Origin: Gordius sp. MW1
Taxonomy: Eukaryota > Nematomorpha > Gordioida > Gordea > Gordiidae
Direction: 5' to 3'
Length of the DNA: 64,000 bases
Assembly (NCBI GenBank): GCA_964036665.1
Contig: OZ038528.1
Span: forward strand, 6,454,501 to 6,518,500
The translations under genes were made by a program, and so were the position numbers. Numbering within the stretch: the first letter of the stretch is position 1; every line of letters starts with the position of its first letter. Positions 23,859-35,800 of the stretch are shown in pieces. The notes beneath the pieces are model-generated. The model was not told where the DNA came from. It saw only the letters and a program-made list of their open reading frames with translations, and searched no databases.

Positions 23859-24653
23859 CGAGAAGAAGACTTAATGTCCTAACGTTCTGATAAAGGTATG
23901 GGATTCAGTGTTGTTGAAAACCATTTAAAGGTCGAGGCGGCGATTTACCTTATTTCTTAATCAAAGTTCAAATAAATCATAGGTATAACCAACAATATAA
24001 TTTTTAAAAATTGCTGACATCTAGCCCATTCATTTGATTTATCGTTCTGCTTTTGCCATCGGAACTGATTCATGGACAACTGATTTCAATGAAATCCTGC
24101 CCTCTGAATTAGTTATAAAATGGGGTGCTTCACGGCTACAAGACTCAGCGTCCCCGCTCTCTAAAACACCACTGGGCAACAGCTTCAACCAAAATTATAA
24201 TCAATATATACTAAATTATCATCAAAAGGCTGTACCGTTTTACTTCTATTTTATACCTATACTTTAACCTGTCATTTTTAAATAATCATTTCTCTCGCCA
24301 CCCCTTCCTAATTTTATAGAAACATGCGCAAACCGCCAATAATAATAATAATAAAAGAAAACGGGGGTTTGGTTTAATATTGGTTAATAACAATAATCGC
24401 CATAGCATCATTAATATATGTGAAAAAAAAGTATACTATCTTACATAATATTTAAGTATTGAATAATTGGTGTGAATATATTTTTAATTTGTTGACACTC
24501 AGGTATGCTTCAGTTTGGGTGGGTATTTGCTTAAGAATTTTTCCCTTTCGTTAGGCGTATTCGTGTCTGATATTTCTTGCACTGAATTAAAGAACGGAAT
24601 AGTTAAGTGGTTCGGGATTTTTATTCGTTTGAAGAATTTAGCCAATATTTTGT

Positions 24654-24725
24654 CTTAGTAAGTGGTTCGATTGTTTTAGTAAGTGGCTCGATTGTTTTAG
24701 TAAGTGGTTCAATTGTTTTAGTAAA
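24654..24725. repeat. 22-bp tandem repeat next to the primer site
   Basis: Three to four units of TTAGTAAGTGG(T/C)TC(G/A)ATTGTT lie just downstream of the 5' LTR in element sense, in the usual leader or packaging region. Confidence 0.85.
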
Positions 24726-24768
24726 TTGCTTTTTAATACGGCGAAGTGGTTCGATTTCCAACATTTCC

Positions 24769-24775
24769 GGCGCCA
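24769..24775 (-). promoter_or_regulatory. tRNA primer-binding site
   Basis: Minus-strand TGGCGCC starts 3 nt after the 5' LTR end, the usual spacing for LTR elements primed by the 3' end of a tRNA (a lysine-type match). Confidence 0.75.
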
Positions 24776-24778
24776 ATT

Positions 24779-25175
24779 TGTAATCCCAAGGAATACGAAG
24801 GGATTATTAACGATCTATCGTCTTATTTATAAATTCTAATCTAAAGACGCGACGAAAAAATATACACGAAAATAAGTTTTGAGATATATTTTAGTTTTCT
24901 ACATTTTTCCTTCTTTTATTATTATCGACACACCAAAAATATAATAATTATATATGGTAGTTAATTTTCGATAACTATCAAAATATATTATGTTAACTCA
25001 TCGTAATCCTAATCTCTATTTGCGATCGCGATGGTAATAAAAAGCGAAGTGGTAACAATCTATATTTAGCGTAGTGGTATAAACTGTCATGACTATGCGT
25101 AAAGTAATTTTCTATCGAATGTGGGGGGGGGGGGGGTGTTATAAAATATAAATTCTCGGGTGCAAGGACACCACC
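24779..25175 (-). repeat. 5' LTR of the short LTR element
   Basis: 397 bp. It keeps the segment that the other LTR has lost. Contains a G run (25123-25136) longer than the one in its partner. Confidence 0.88.
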
Positions 25176-25479
25176 GTCCCTTAATGCATTAGCAATTAAC
25201 TTATTAAAATATTGTGACCTAAAGCGGTTTCGCCAGTGCTATCTGGCCAAATTTTTTCGAAAGACCAAATACTAACCTTTTTTGACCTATTAGGATTAAA
25301 ATTAAAGATTAAAAGTTTCATTTGAAAAAATCATTCGACTTTTAAATGATATAGGAAATTAGATTTTATTCGTGATAATAAAATATTCCATTTTTTTTTA
25401 AATGCTAGTAATTTAATGTTTATATTTTAATAGTGGTTGATAGGATTTAAGATCGCATAATTTCGAGCCTAACGGGCAA

Positions 25480-25770
25480 ATTTAATATTTCAGCCGGGCG
25501 GGTCCGGGTGGGCACCTAGAAGGTTCGGGCGGGCAATGAAGTTAAAAAATTGGACCGGGCCGGGTTTGGGCATAAAATTCATAACAAATCTGACCTCTGA
25601 TATAAGATGATATAAGCCACACTTGATTTATAGAATATTTTGATTATAAGTGAGTTATGATTGGGATTAGCTCCTGGCCGTTTTCATGACATGTCCGTTC
25701 GTTATTTTTTAAAGCACTTCAGGCACAGCTTCGGCCCGGCCCTAAACAAATACTTATGCACCATTAAAAG
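25480..25770. repeat. GGCC-rich dispersed repeat
   Basis: Has CAGCCGGGCGGGTCCGGGTG, TTCGGGCGGGCA and GACCGGGCCGGGTTTGGG, then CTTCGGCCCGGCCC near the right. Same family type as other GGCC islands in the window. Confidence 0.5.
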
Positions 25771-25779
25771 GCATTTTAA

Positions 25780-25934
25780 CATGGGCCTAGCCAAGATTGG
25801 ATTTACAGAGAGGCAATAATTATCATTTAGGGAGGGGCAAAATGATTATTTTTAATAATTTTGGCCATAATGTTAAATTTTGAAGAATTTTTCGATTTAG
25901 AGGGGGCAGCCGACCCTCCCTGGCTACGCCCATG
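25780..25934. mobile_element. hAT-type MITE, CATGGGCG family (copy 5)
   Basis: Ends are CATGGGCCTAGCCAAG and CCTGGCTACGCCCATG. Flanks are CATTTTAA and CATTTTAT (7 of 8 match). Confidence 0.9.
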
Positions 25935-26280
25935 CATTTTATTGATTTTAAGACCTCCAGAGTTGTTGGATTTTCTAAGGGTGTCACAATATTCGCACTT
26001 GATTCTTAAGAAATTTTAATTGCAAAATCAAGTGTTGTAATTTGTTCTATATCTCATTTTTAATATTATCCCCAAATTTTTTGTGTGCATTAATGGAGTT
26101 GTAAATAAGACTTTTTCGAAGTTATAATTTAAAGGGGATTTTTATAATAGTGGCTCACAGTCCTTTCTAAAAGAAATGTTTTATTGCTAAGGTTTGGCAA
26201 AAGGCAATAAAGTTGTATGCAATAAACTACGCCTCTTAAATATTAGATTCGAGATTCGGATCCGAATTTGATTCCTTATA

Positions 26281-26443
26281 CATGGGCGTAGTCGTTTTGG
26301 ATTAGGGGGAGGGCGAAACGTTTAAAAGTTTAATTAAAGGGGGGCAAAACATAATTTTTTTTAATTTTTAAGAATTTTTGCACTGAAATTTTTTTTTCGT
26401 CATTTAGGGGGGGGGGCAGCCGCCCCACTTGGTTACACCCATG
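26281..26443. mobile_element. hAT-type MITE, CATGGGCG family (copy 6)
   Basis: Left end CATGGGCGTAGTC and right end GGTTACACCCATG, with an exact 8-bp duplication TCCTTATA on both sides (26273-26280, 26444-26451). Confidence 0.92.
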
Positions 26444-26650
26444 TCCTTATATGTAAATTCAGAACGAATATCTATTTGCTGAGAACCGAAAATTCGAAAC
26501 AAAAAGGATTCGAAAAATTATTTTATTACAAATAAATTTTTAACTTGAGTAAATTTATACTTGTGTTTCTTACTGCAATGTAGATATTTTTCCCGTTTTC
26601 CTGCTTACATGTTAATTATTTTCTAAGCCTTTTTTAAATGCGATGTTTTA

Positions 26651-28305
26651 GTAGGGGAGACCGGGGCTATCTTTTACCCGGGGCTATAGCGTCTTCTCGA
26701 TTATTTTTGTCATTTATGTTTATTAAGACCTCAAATTATAATCATAAATGTATTTTATTAAGGCACATGTTAGGCACAAAAAATATTTGGATTAACCTTT
26801 CTTACGAAAAAATTATGTAGGAAAAAAGGTTTTTCGGGGCTAAAACGTCCTTTTTTATTTTTTTGTATTTTGTAAATTATTTAAAAACTACTTATTCTGC
26901 CAACCTGAAATATATACCAAGGTAATAAGAAGTAACTCTTTTATTATATTTATATTCAAATATATTTTTTTTACGAGTTGAATCTTCTTAAGCACAACTT
27001 AAAGTTCAATGATCATGCCGGGGCTATCGCAGCCGGGGCTATCGTTTCCTTTTCACTCATTCACTTTTTTAATTATGGTGCGTAATTACCACAGAAAAGC
27101 AAATATTGTTATTGATGATGAAAAGTTAGACCAGAATCACTTTATCCCCATCCCATTTTAATTAGAAAAACTTCAAGTAGACAGCAAGTGTCAACAATAC
27201 TCACATCATCACCTCATAAAAAAAAAGGTAAGAGAAAAGGTGGCCAAATGCCAAGGTAAGATTACTAAAAAATTGATCAGATCACAAAATAATTGCCTGA
27301 TATGTGGCAAAGATTATACAAATCATCATAATAATGAAGACTGGTTCAGCTGTAGGAAATGCTCCCTCTGGGCTCATGGATCCTGCTGCAATTATGATAT
27401 TTTCTATATTTGCATTAAATGTAAATCCTAACCATCTTTAATAATTACATGACATTTTTATACCAATAAAAGATTTAAATCAATGATTCTAGCACAAAAA
27501 TTTGATAAAGTAATTGATATGTAAAATTTTATAAGCTTTAATAGATTATGAACTTCTAATATTTTGACATTTTTAAGCACATAATATAAATTTGCATTAT
27601 TTGTAAACCTTAACCTTGTTTAACAATTATTCATTTTAAATGATATTTGTGTAATAAGGCATATAAATCAATGATTCTAGCACAGAAATCTTAGAAAAGG
27701 CACTTATATGTTAAATCTCTATGAAAAGTTTTATATTAAAATATAAAAAACTTTTTAATACTTTCACATAAAGCATATGCAATTATAAGTCATTAATTTT
27801 AACATAAAAACACATTAATCCTCTTATAAAATTATTATATCAAACTTTTTAAGCTTTAAAGTTTTTATAAACTTAATGTTTTGCAATTTAAACCATTCAC
27901 TTAGTTTCATTAGGATATAATTTAACAACAATCTCTGATAAATCACTCTTAAAGAATATTATCAACATTTATAAGTTACAAAAGATTATAAACATTAAAA
28001 AATTTGGCTATTTAGGCCTAGGTAATCAATTAGTTTTTAGTTTTGGAGCTTTATATTAGAGAGGACGCGATAGCCCCTTCGAAAGGACGCGATAACCCCG
28101 GGTAGTTTTCGAAATTTATACGAGTTGTCTTTTTTTTAAACCCGTATTACGAAAAATCTATCAACTGTATTGCCATATTTTTTTTCCTTTGAAAAACACT
28201 CTAGACACGAATATTTTTCTAAAAAAAGTATATGAAAATCAGTTAACAATTTTTGTCCAGACCTTTTGGAAAATTTTTGGTCGCGATAGCCCCGGTCTCC
28301 CCTAC
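26651..28305 (+). mobile_element. pogo/Tc1-type element with long G-rich ends
   Basis: Perfect 21-bp inverted ends (26651-26671 / 28285-28305) contain GGGGAGACCGGGGCTATC, with TTA on the outside of both. The same CGGGGCTATC word repeats inside near 26678, 27019 and 27033, and inverted as GATAGCCCC or GATAACCCC near 28068 and 28088, so each end has a cluster. The 1.65-kb interior holds only the tail of a transposase. Autonomous relatives should supply the enzyme. Confidence 0.82.
27150..27431 (+). pseudogene. C-terminal tail of a pogo-like transposase with PHD-like finger
   Basis: An ILTSSPHKKK segment precedes, in another frame, a 63-residue frame (27240-27431) with a zinc-finger pattern: CLICG, then W-SCRKCSLWAH, SCC, and ICIKC before TAA. 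This Cys/His layout is typical of the very C-terminus of pogo/Tigger-type transposases, where it follows the DDE core. The A9 run at about 27209 shifts the frame between the two parts. The DDE core itself is absent. Confidence 0.65.
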
Positions 28306-29667
28306 TTAAAATATCTCTGGATTGAATTCTAAATTTTTTTCAAATCGAATACCAGAAATTGATTCTAAATCCAGAGGCAATAATCAAATTGTTAAGCATT
28401 TTATGGCTAAATTTTTAAAAGAATAAGCATCCGGACACTTTTTTATAACATATTTTTTTCAATCTGAAAAAAAAATTCTGGCAAAAATTTCGTATATTTC
28501 TCAATTTTATACAAGTGAACATTTAAATTGAAAATTTAAGGTTTTACTGTTTCGCCATCTACGATATGCAAATAAAGAAATATTCCTAATGTTCGATTCC
28601 AATAGTCTTACAAGGTCGCGTTTCAAAAAAATCTTTATTGACAATGAAACCGTTTAAATAACTGAAAACAGTTCTTGGGAGTTAAGGGGAGAGATATCAA
28701 ATTTTAGATGATCCCAACATGATTTAAACACAAATCCATAATTTTTGTTCTTGTTAAAATTTATTTTTTAATTGACTTGCCAGGGATTTAATTGAGTAAC
28801 AGAGGGGAGCAATATCAAAATAAAATAATGACACTATAATATTCCTCGGGGTTTTATACGTTTTTCTTTCACGTAAAAACCTCATATAAAAAACCGGAAG
28901 GTATTACATTCAAACTCGATAATCGTTACGTTAATTCATTTGCAATTTTTAATAATAAATTTATGTTGTGTATGCGTAAAGGTTAAAATAAATGATATTT
29001 GCCCTTTCAACGCTTAATTAGCCCATACAAATAATGCTCGCTCTTTTATAAACTATATGAACCTACGGTTGCAATAGGATTGATCGAGATACAAAACAGG
29101 AAATTATTATTATCAAAGAGCGAAACCTAGAAAAGAGGGGGGGGGATTAAAAACCGGAAATATTACTTTATCCCTCATTCCACCCCAACTCTAACAACTC
29201 CCTCATTAAAGTGCAAGTGCTGCTGCAGGCAAGCCAAGCGAAAACACATGATGAAGATGATACTAATCCTAATACTTACTACTTGTGCTTTACATTACTA
29301 TGCTATACTAATGCACGCTGCTATGCGATGGGCGGTATGCTGTGTTGAATCATTAAAAAAATTGACGAGTTTTTCCATGGTTTCTATGTAATTATCCTCG
29401 TAGACAACGATTAATATGTGAATGTTGAGCAGACGTATGGGCTTATGCCCTCTGCCCCCATGTTACTTCTAATTTGTTCGAAGGATGTTAGAATTAGAAT
29501 TGCTAAAAGAGTTTAGAGTCACTTCAAACTTTTCATTAAGGTTGGTTGGTGCCTTATTCAATCGAAATTAGTTTGAGTAAAAAAAATATTTGTTAAATAT
29601 GGTATGGGGTAGCTTTGTGCTATCTAATTAAAGTTTTCAAATTCCATGAGACTATTTAATTTATGTA
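28306..29667. other. AT-rich intergenic DNA
   Basis: No supported gene. A G run lies at 29138-29147. The 29.1-29.5 kb part is slightly less AT-rich, but frames are short and unlike proteins. Confidence 0.45.
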
Positions 29668-29829
29668 CATGAGCGTAGCCAGCATTGGAATTAGAGGGGG
29701 GTAATAATGATTTAGGGAGGGGCAAAATGATAATTTTTTGAAATTTTAGCCATGATTTTAATAAATTTTAACCTTGGATTTAGAGGGGGCAGCCGCCCCT
29801 CCCTGCCCCCCCCCCTGGCTATGCTTATG
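29668..29829. mobile_element. hAT-type MITE, CATGGGCG family (copy 7)
   Basis: Ends are CATGAGCGTAGCCAGC and CTGGCTATGCTTATG. The exact duplication TTTATGTA lies at 29660-29667 and 29830-29837. Contains GGATTTAGAGGGGGCAGCC and CCCTGCC blocks. Confidence 0.92.
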
Positions 29830-29882
29830 TTTATGTATAAACAGGCCAAGGTAAAATGGGTTTAAATCTTAATTGTGTATTT

Positions 29883-30040
29883 CAAGGCCTTAGCCAAAAT
29901 TTTGATTTAGAGTGGATGTAAAAAGTTTGATAATTATTTAAAAAAGGCGCAAAATGTCGATTATTAAATTTAAACGATATTTTTAATGTTTTTATAAATA
30001 AAGGGAATGTCTACCCCTAACTCCTCTGACTACGCGCTTG
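29883..30040. mobile_element. hAT-type MITE, CATGGGCG family (degraded copy 8)
   Basis: Begins CAAGGCCTTAGCCAAAATTT and ends TCTGACTACGCGCTTG. The core is recognisable but point mutations are many, making this an older copy. Confidence 0.65.
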
Positions 30041-30154
30041 TATATATATCAAATTTTATATAAAAAAATTGATCAATTTTATTTGGTAAGATCGACATCG
30101 ACATAGTACTCGATAAAGATCATTTAATAGTCATTTTTATAGACATAAGGAAGG

Positions 30155-30317
30155 CATGGGCGTATCCGCCCCCCCCCCCCCAAATTACGAGAAAAAAAAT
30201 TTTTAAATGCTAAAACGTAGAAAAAATTAAAAAAAAATTATGTTTTGCCCGCCTCTAATTAAACTTTTAAACGTTTTGCCCCCCCCCCCCCTAATTTAAA
30301 ACCTGGCTACGCCCATG
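30155..30317. mobile_element. hAT-type MITE, CATGGGCG family (copy 9)
   Basis: CATGGGCGTATCC to CCTGGCTACGCCCATG, with exact 8-bp duplication AAGGAAGG on both sides. C runs near both ends. Confidence 0.93.
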
Positions 30318-30440
30318 AAGGAAGGATTTCAGGAATTACATAACATTCGAATTATATAATATTAATTTTGGGTTTGTGTAATTCTGTTCAATTTGAAAAA
30401 TTTAAATCCTATTTTAAGAAAATAATAGATATTTAACTGA

Positions 30441-30578
30441 CATGGGCGTAGCCAGGGGGGCACGAAAAAAAAATTTTCAATGCAAAGACCTAAAAAAAAA
30501 TTATGTTTTGCCCCTCCCTAATTAAACTTTTAAACGTTTTGCCCCCCCCCCCCCAATCCAAAACCTGGCTACGCCCAT
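30441..30578. mobile_element. hAT-type MITE, CATGGGCG family (copy 10)
   Basis: CATGGGCGTAGCCAGG to CCTGGCTACGCCCAT, only 123 bp beyond copy 9. The target duplication is not clear. The left C-rich block is shortened. Confidence 0.85.
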
Positions 30579-31276
30579 ATCTTGACCCAAAATGAGTGTC
30601 CGTTTTATAACATATTGCAAAATGAATGTTCTAACTAAGGTACATGTTATTACTTAATTTCATGTTACTTACGAAACCCTTGATTCTAGCTTAGTTTTGA
30701 ATTTAATCTTACCCGCGTATGGCAGAGGCCTGCAAAGTCACTTTCTTCAACCCTAACCAAACTTTTCATCCGAATCAGACTCGACCTGATCCAAAATTCA
30801 GAAAATAAGCACAACATAAATATGGATTAGAGTTTTGCCTCAAACGAATGAAAATAAAACTGATAAAATGATTTATTTATTAGAAATTAGTATATTTAAA
30901 GGGTTTATTTTTAAATTTACCATTAAAATTATTTTGTCCCGACTTATTTTCTAAATTAAAATTTATTTATATTAGATTAGCCCTGTTTGAATGAAAAGCA
31001 TATAAAATAAATAGAGCAGGCAAGGGGTAGGATCGGTTTTCGGGTCACCCGTGCCGGCTTCCACTACCTTATTCCACTACCTTACGGTACATGTCTCTTA
31101 AAACTGTACTAAATTCTTGGCGAATAAAAAATTTATCACAAAAAATTGTTTATTCCTTGCAACATAGAAAAATAAGCTCTTTGAATATTTTTATACTATA
31201 GCAAAAATGTAATGACCACTTTGCAAAATAACGGTGCCTGAATTTTTCGCCTTACATATGGTTTGTGTTAAATTAT

Positions 31277-31542
31277 GGTGGCCCGTCAACTTGCCGAAAA
31301 CCATCTTGCCGAAGTGAATGTCCCAATGTTAAAAAATGTCCCCCAATTAGAAAATGTCCCTCAACAAAAAAGCATATTAATCATTCAATTTCGGATTAAA
31401 GTTATTATTTAAGTATTTTTTATAATAAATTGATAATTATTATAAAAGGTACTCAGGGCCTTCTTTATGATAAAGAAGGGGAAATAATCTTTAATGTCCC
31501 AGGGTGAATTCGGCAAGATTGTTTTCGGCGAGGTGATAGGGC
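31277..31542. mobile_element. TA-flanked MITE, GGTGGCCCGTCAAC family (left member)
   Basis: Starts GGTGGCCCGTCAACTTGCCG and ends CGGCGAGGTGATAGGGC. Contains repeated AATGTCCC words. It abuts an inverted partner one base away. Confidence 0.75.
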
Positions 31543-31543
31543 T

Positions 31544-31715
31544 GCCCTATCAACTCGCCGAAAACAATCTCGCCGAAAAATAATGTCCCCCAGCTAAAAA
31601 AAGGTCCCCAAGCTTATTAACCCTAACCCATCAACCAATCACAAATTTGGGGACATTTTTTAGCTGGGGGACATTATTTTCGGCGAGATTGTTTTCGGCG
31701 AGTTGACGGGCCACC
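31544..31715. mobile_element. TA-flanked MITE, same family (right member)
   Basis: Starts GCCCTATCAACTCGCCG and ends CGGCGAGTTGACGGGCCACC. Arms of over 40 bp (GCCGAAAACAATCTCGCCG, then AAAAATAATGTCCCCCAGCT) are inverted copies, so it can fold into a long hairpin. TA lies at both outer ends of the pair. Confidence 0.8.
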
Positions 31716-31910
31716 GTATTTTATAATGGTTTCACCAAATGCCATAAAAATGTGTGCCTGTTACTAATATAACTAGACTAACAATAAGTCGATACAAAAC
31801 AAATATTTACGTTATCAAAAATCTTTAATTGCTAATAAAAAATAAATATTATCCATCAATTAAAATATTAGCCATTTCAGCGTTATATTTGACTTAAAGA
31901 ACAACTCCAT

Positions 31911-32082
31911 CATGGGCGTAGCCAAGGGGGGCAGAGGGGGCGGCTGCCCCCCCCCTTTAATTTACAAAAAAAAAAATTTCAATGCAAAAACTTTGAAAAA
32001 TTAAAAAAATTTATGTGTCCCCCCTTTAATTGAACTTTTTTGCCCCCCCCCCCCCCTAATCCAAAACCTGGCTATGCCCATG
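31911..32082. mobile_element. hAT-type MITE, CATGGGCG family (copy 11)
   Basis: CATGGGCGTAGCCAAG to CCTGGCTATGCCCATG with exact duplication AACTCCAT (31903-31910, 32083-32090). Confidence 0.93.
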
Positions 32083-32090
32083 AACTCCAT

Positions 32091-32667
32091 GATAGATTAT
32101 TATTAATCTATATAATGTTTTTGTTATATATTTTTTTTTCAATACTTTAGTTAGTTTATAAATAACGAAATAAATATTAATTAAAGTGCAAAAAAATATA
32201 AGGCACCATCGAAAATGCATGTGGACCTGCGTGCTTGCTTTTACTTCTATAATTAATAAAAGGACAGCGACAATTTGACCGCAAAAGCAATTAAAGAGTT
32301 TTCTGACGCTATTGGCTTTTATGACCGTTCGATGACGTCATTCATTACCACCACATCCCAAGGACTTTCAAAAGTTATTTATATGTCCCTCTACATCATT
32401 AGGTGTGCATCAAACTTTCTCCATTTTTACGATAAATTTTCCCTTCAAATTACTTTAAAAACAACAGGCCAATAGCTAATATTAAAAAAAGTTCTTTTTT
32501 AATTTTTAATTATTTCCTTCATAAACTTTTTCACGGTAGGGGTATATTATATGTTTTGAGCAGAAGGTGGTGGTAATATTTTATATGCCAATTTTTTATG
32601 TACGTGTAAATTTTCGAATTTTTCCAAAATTCGGGATAGGGCATTTTGGACGATTCGATCCCAAACA
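32091..32667. other. AT-rich DNA with a short open frame
   Basis: The 32275-32475 + frame has fairly even codon content but no domain, no clear acceptor or donor partner and no recognised relative. A CRE-like TGACGTCA sits at 32333-32340. I do not call a gene. Confidence 0.35.
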
Positions 32668-32813
32668 CATGGGCGTACCCAGGTTTTTAATTAGGGGGGG
32701 GGCAAAACGTTTAAAAGTTCATTTAGAGGGGGGCAAAACATAATTTTTTTTAATTTTTCAATGTTTATGCATTTGAATTTTTTTTTTGTAAATTAGGGGG
32801 GGGGGCAGCCGCT

Positions 32814-32845
<32 letters not shown>

Positions 32846-32854
32846 CCGCGTACG
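32668..32854. mobile_element. hAT-type MITE, CATGGGCG family (copy 12)
   Basis: Left end CATGGGCGTACCCAGG. The right end is cut after GCGTACG. The duplication CCCAAACA is at 32660-32667 and 32855-32862. A C run of about 28 bp lies near the right end, the longest in the window. Confidence 0.85.
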
Positions 32855-32862
32855 CCCAAACA

Positions 32863-35800
32863 TCTTTATAATACACCTTGTTAAGCGTTATTTTGAATGA
32901 CCGATAAGCGTTTTGTTACAAAATAATTTTTAGGGCCCTTTATAGCTCCACTGTCAGTGTCGTCTACCATAAAAATTGTGATTAATAAAAAAAGTGGCAG
33001 AAAAATTGTTTGATTATACAACTTTATTGCATTTTAGGCACCCCCCTTTAAATAAAACGTTTATTTTATAGTTTTTTAAAGTTTCATTTAATAAAAAATG
33101 CCTATTAAAAAAATATTTACCATTTAAAGGGGAGATTCAGCTAATTATAAAGTGAACACTGTCATCAAATAGGCTAATTTAACAAATTGAAATTTTTAAT
33201 TGCTATGTTTTTGTAAGTTTAAAAAAGAATATGATCCTTTGTTCATCCACTATATTTATTTAGGCATTTTATTTATATACAAAAATGTTCATTATTTTGA
33301 GTCAAGTTTCTTCTACTGTCGTCAGTGAGGAGCGGAAAAGTAAATATTTACATATGCCCCAGCGTTATCAATAATTTTTGAGAATGAATGACGTCATTAC
33401 CGAATGACTACCGAACGCCGTTACTATGGTTACGCCATTTAACAAACGTATAGCGAATGAGGTATTTGTGAATCAACCGCAAAAACCTATAGCTAAGATA
33501 CAAGTAGAAGAACACGAGATCAATAATTCACAAAACATAAAACTGGTCTATCTTACTCTGCCTTTCATTTTATCATATTCCCTTCCCTCCAAAATTTATC
33601 TATATTATTACCATTTTTAATTTTCCATTTACTATCAAAATTATTTTCTTTTTATTCTCAGCGCCAAATTAAAATTGATGATGATACAACGATTTATGTT
33701 TGTAAATAAATAATATGTGAAGTAACGAACTCGTAGTAAAGTAATCATCAAACCAATGGGAAAAAGAAGCTTCTAGCAAAACAGCAAGGTACAATGGCAT
33801 TTATAACAACGCACTCCCCCCTTTACTTTTACAAAGGATAGGGGAGTGAGCTGTAACAACAACACTACTGCTTGCCACCAGTTACCCCCATCACATCATA
33901 AATTTATATAGTATTTTTTGGGTAGGAGAGGAAAGAGTAGTTTGTAAACAACTCGCGAGGTAAAATATACTACTTTACCCACGAAAAACAACAACCTTTC
34001 TCCATCTTGTTGTTAATAAACTTGGTTTTTATTATCCCTTCTTCTAAATACAACACATCCTCCTCGATTCTTATATTCATCTTCACCACAAAAGTAGTAA
34101 TAATAGACTTACTTTACGCTTAAGCGATCGGCGGCCATGATGAAATTGTTATTATTATTAATATTATAATCAACTTCCCCTCCCCCCTCTCTTCTAGTTT
34201 GCGCTAAACAGCGAGCACAAGCAGGATCTTTCTCGGAGGAAAAAAATAAGTTTTGATGTTGTTGTGATATTATTATTTTTCATAAACTACATTACATTCA
34301 TATACAATACATACACCATTCGTTACATTCGCGCAATAATATAGCGAGAGCGAGGGTATAGTTATAGAGTAGAGTAGTTGAAGGAAAAAGCAGCAAAAGA
34401 GATTTTTGCTTGCGCGCCCCCGACCCACCCACCACCCTCTACTACTATATTTTTACCCCTCTTTAATTTATATGATCGCGATTCCCAAAACCTTAAAATG
34501 ACCCTTCCCCTATCATTAACACGAGCTGTCTTCCTCATAAAAGCCTGTAGAGGTATTGGGAGTGGGTAAAAAAAAGTAATAGTGTATTTAAAATGCATTT
34601 GGCACCGAATTATCAGGTATTATACGGAAAATCTATTTCCAAGCTTCGCCATTCTTTTTTACTCTTGGACGGAAGGAATGTAATTCTGTAAATATTACTA
34701 CGTCCCAAATCATAACTGCCGGACGATAATAAGGGCCATTCTATCGGAGACCGTTTTATCCATAATATCGCTCGTTCTTCATTGCATTTATCTGTTTGTC
34801 CAGCCGGCTTCTTCGCAAATGCACAATCAAAAATTATTCAATTTACTAAGATACTTATGAAGCCACCTCACCATTCATTTTTGACCCATGGAAGGGGATG
34901 AGTAAATCAATATTTTATAAATATACACATAAATAACACATTAAAATCAATTTTACATCATCTAAAGTTCAACTGAATAAAAAACTTATAGCAGACGATT
35001 GCATAATTTCATTATTGCCAGCCTTCATCTTTGCAAAATATTATCTTATAACTAATTAATAAAATTATTTTAAATTTTTTTCTTCCTAAAATTCAATACG
35101 AGGTAGTGTTGTATATGCTTATATCAGCTTCATTTCCGTTTCATTCACAAAAATAGGTTTGTCCTCCATTTTAAACGCTCGCACTTTGCCTTGCCTTTCT
35201 TTACCCTTATCTTGATGTGTATCGATCGATACCAGCAGCAGGCAGCCCCCACTTTCATTCACAAATATAAAGCAGCTACCAATTTAAATTATCCGCTAGA
35301 TGGAGATTTTATTCCTAAATTTAATCTGAAGATTACGTTTGAGTATATGAATAAATCATTTTTGAAAAATTTTATTCGTTAGAGCTATAATGCTTTACCA
35401 TTAGTAATCAGACAACGGGTAATTTTTGTTAGTTCTGGCGTAGGTTTAGTTTGGGCCGAGATATTAGTAGTTTACTTGACCTAAAAATTAAATTAAGGCG
35501 ATCGACTTACCTCATCGGCTTTCATAGCCTCTCAAATTATTGATTTTTTATTTTTATCTTTAATTATTTTTGAATCATCTATCTAATTTATTTTTCAATC
35601 TCTTAAATACCACTCACTTGATGAAACTCATATCTTTCAAATTTTATCGTTTAAATCAAAAGTTAAATTTATAGACGATAAGAATATTTTTATGAATATG
35701 TAGTTAAATTAAGTTTTCCAAAATATTAAATGAATAGAAGTGGATCCCTACCCTTTTGCTTAAGAAATAGTCACAAGCCTTTTTTATTTTGTGGATGTCA

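Larger units (their letters stand above)
23498..25175 (-). mobile_element. Short non-autonomous LTR retroelement (TRIM/LARD-like)
   Basis: Two direct LTRs (23498-23845 and 24779-25175) enclose about 930 bp. On the minus strand the order is 5' LTR, primer-binding site TGGCGCC, internal DNA, polypurine tract AAAGGGGGAGG, 3' LTR. LTRs run TG...CA in sense, and GTCCCTT flanks both sides. The interior has no gag or pol motif, so the parts needed for reverse transcription are kept but all enzymes must come from another element. A 22-bp tandem repeat (24654-24725) lies beside the primer site. Confidence 0.85.
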
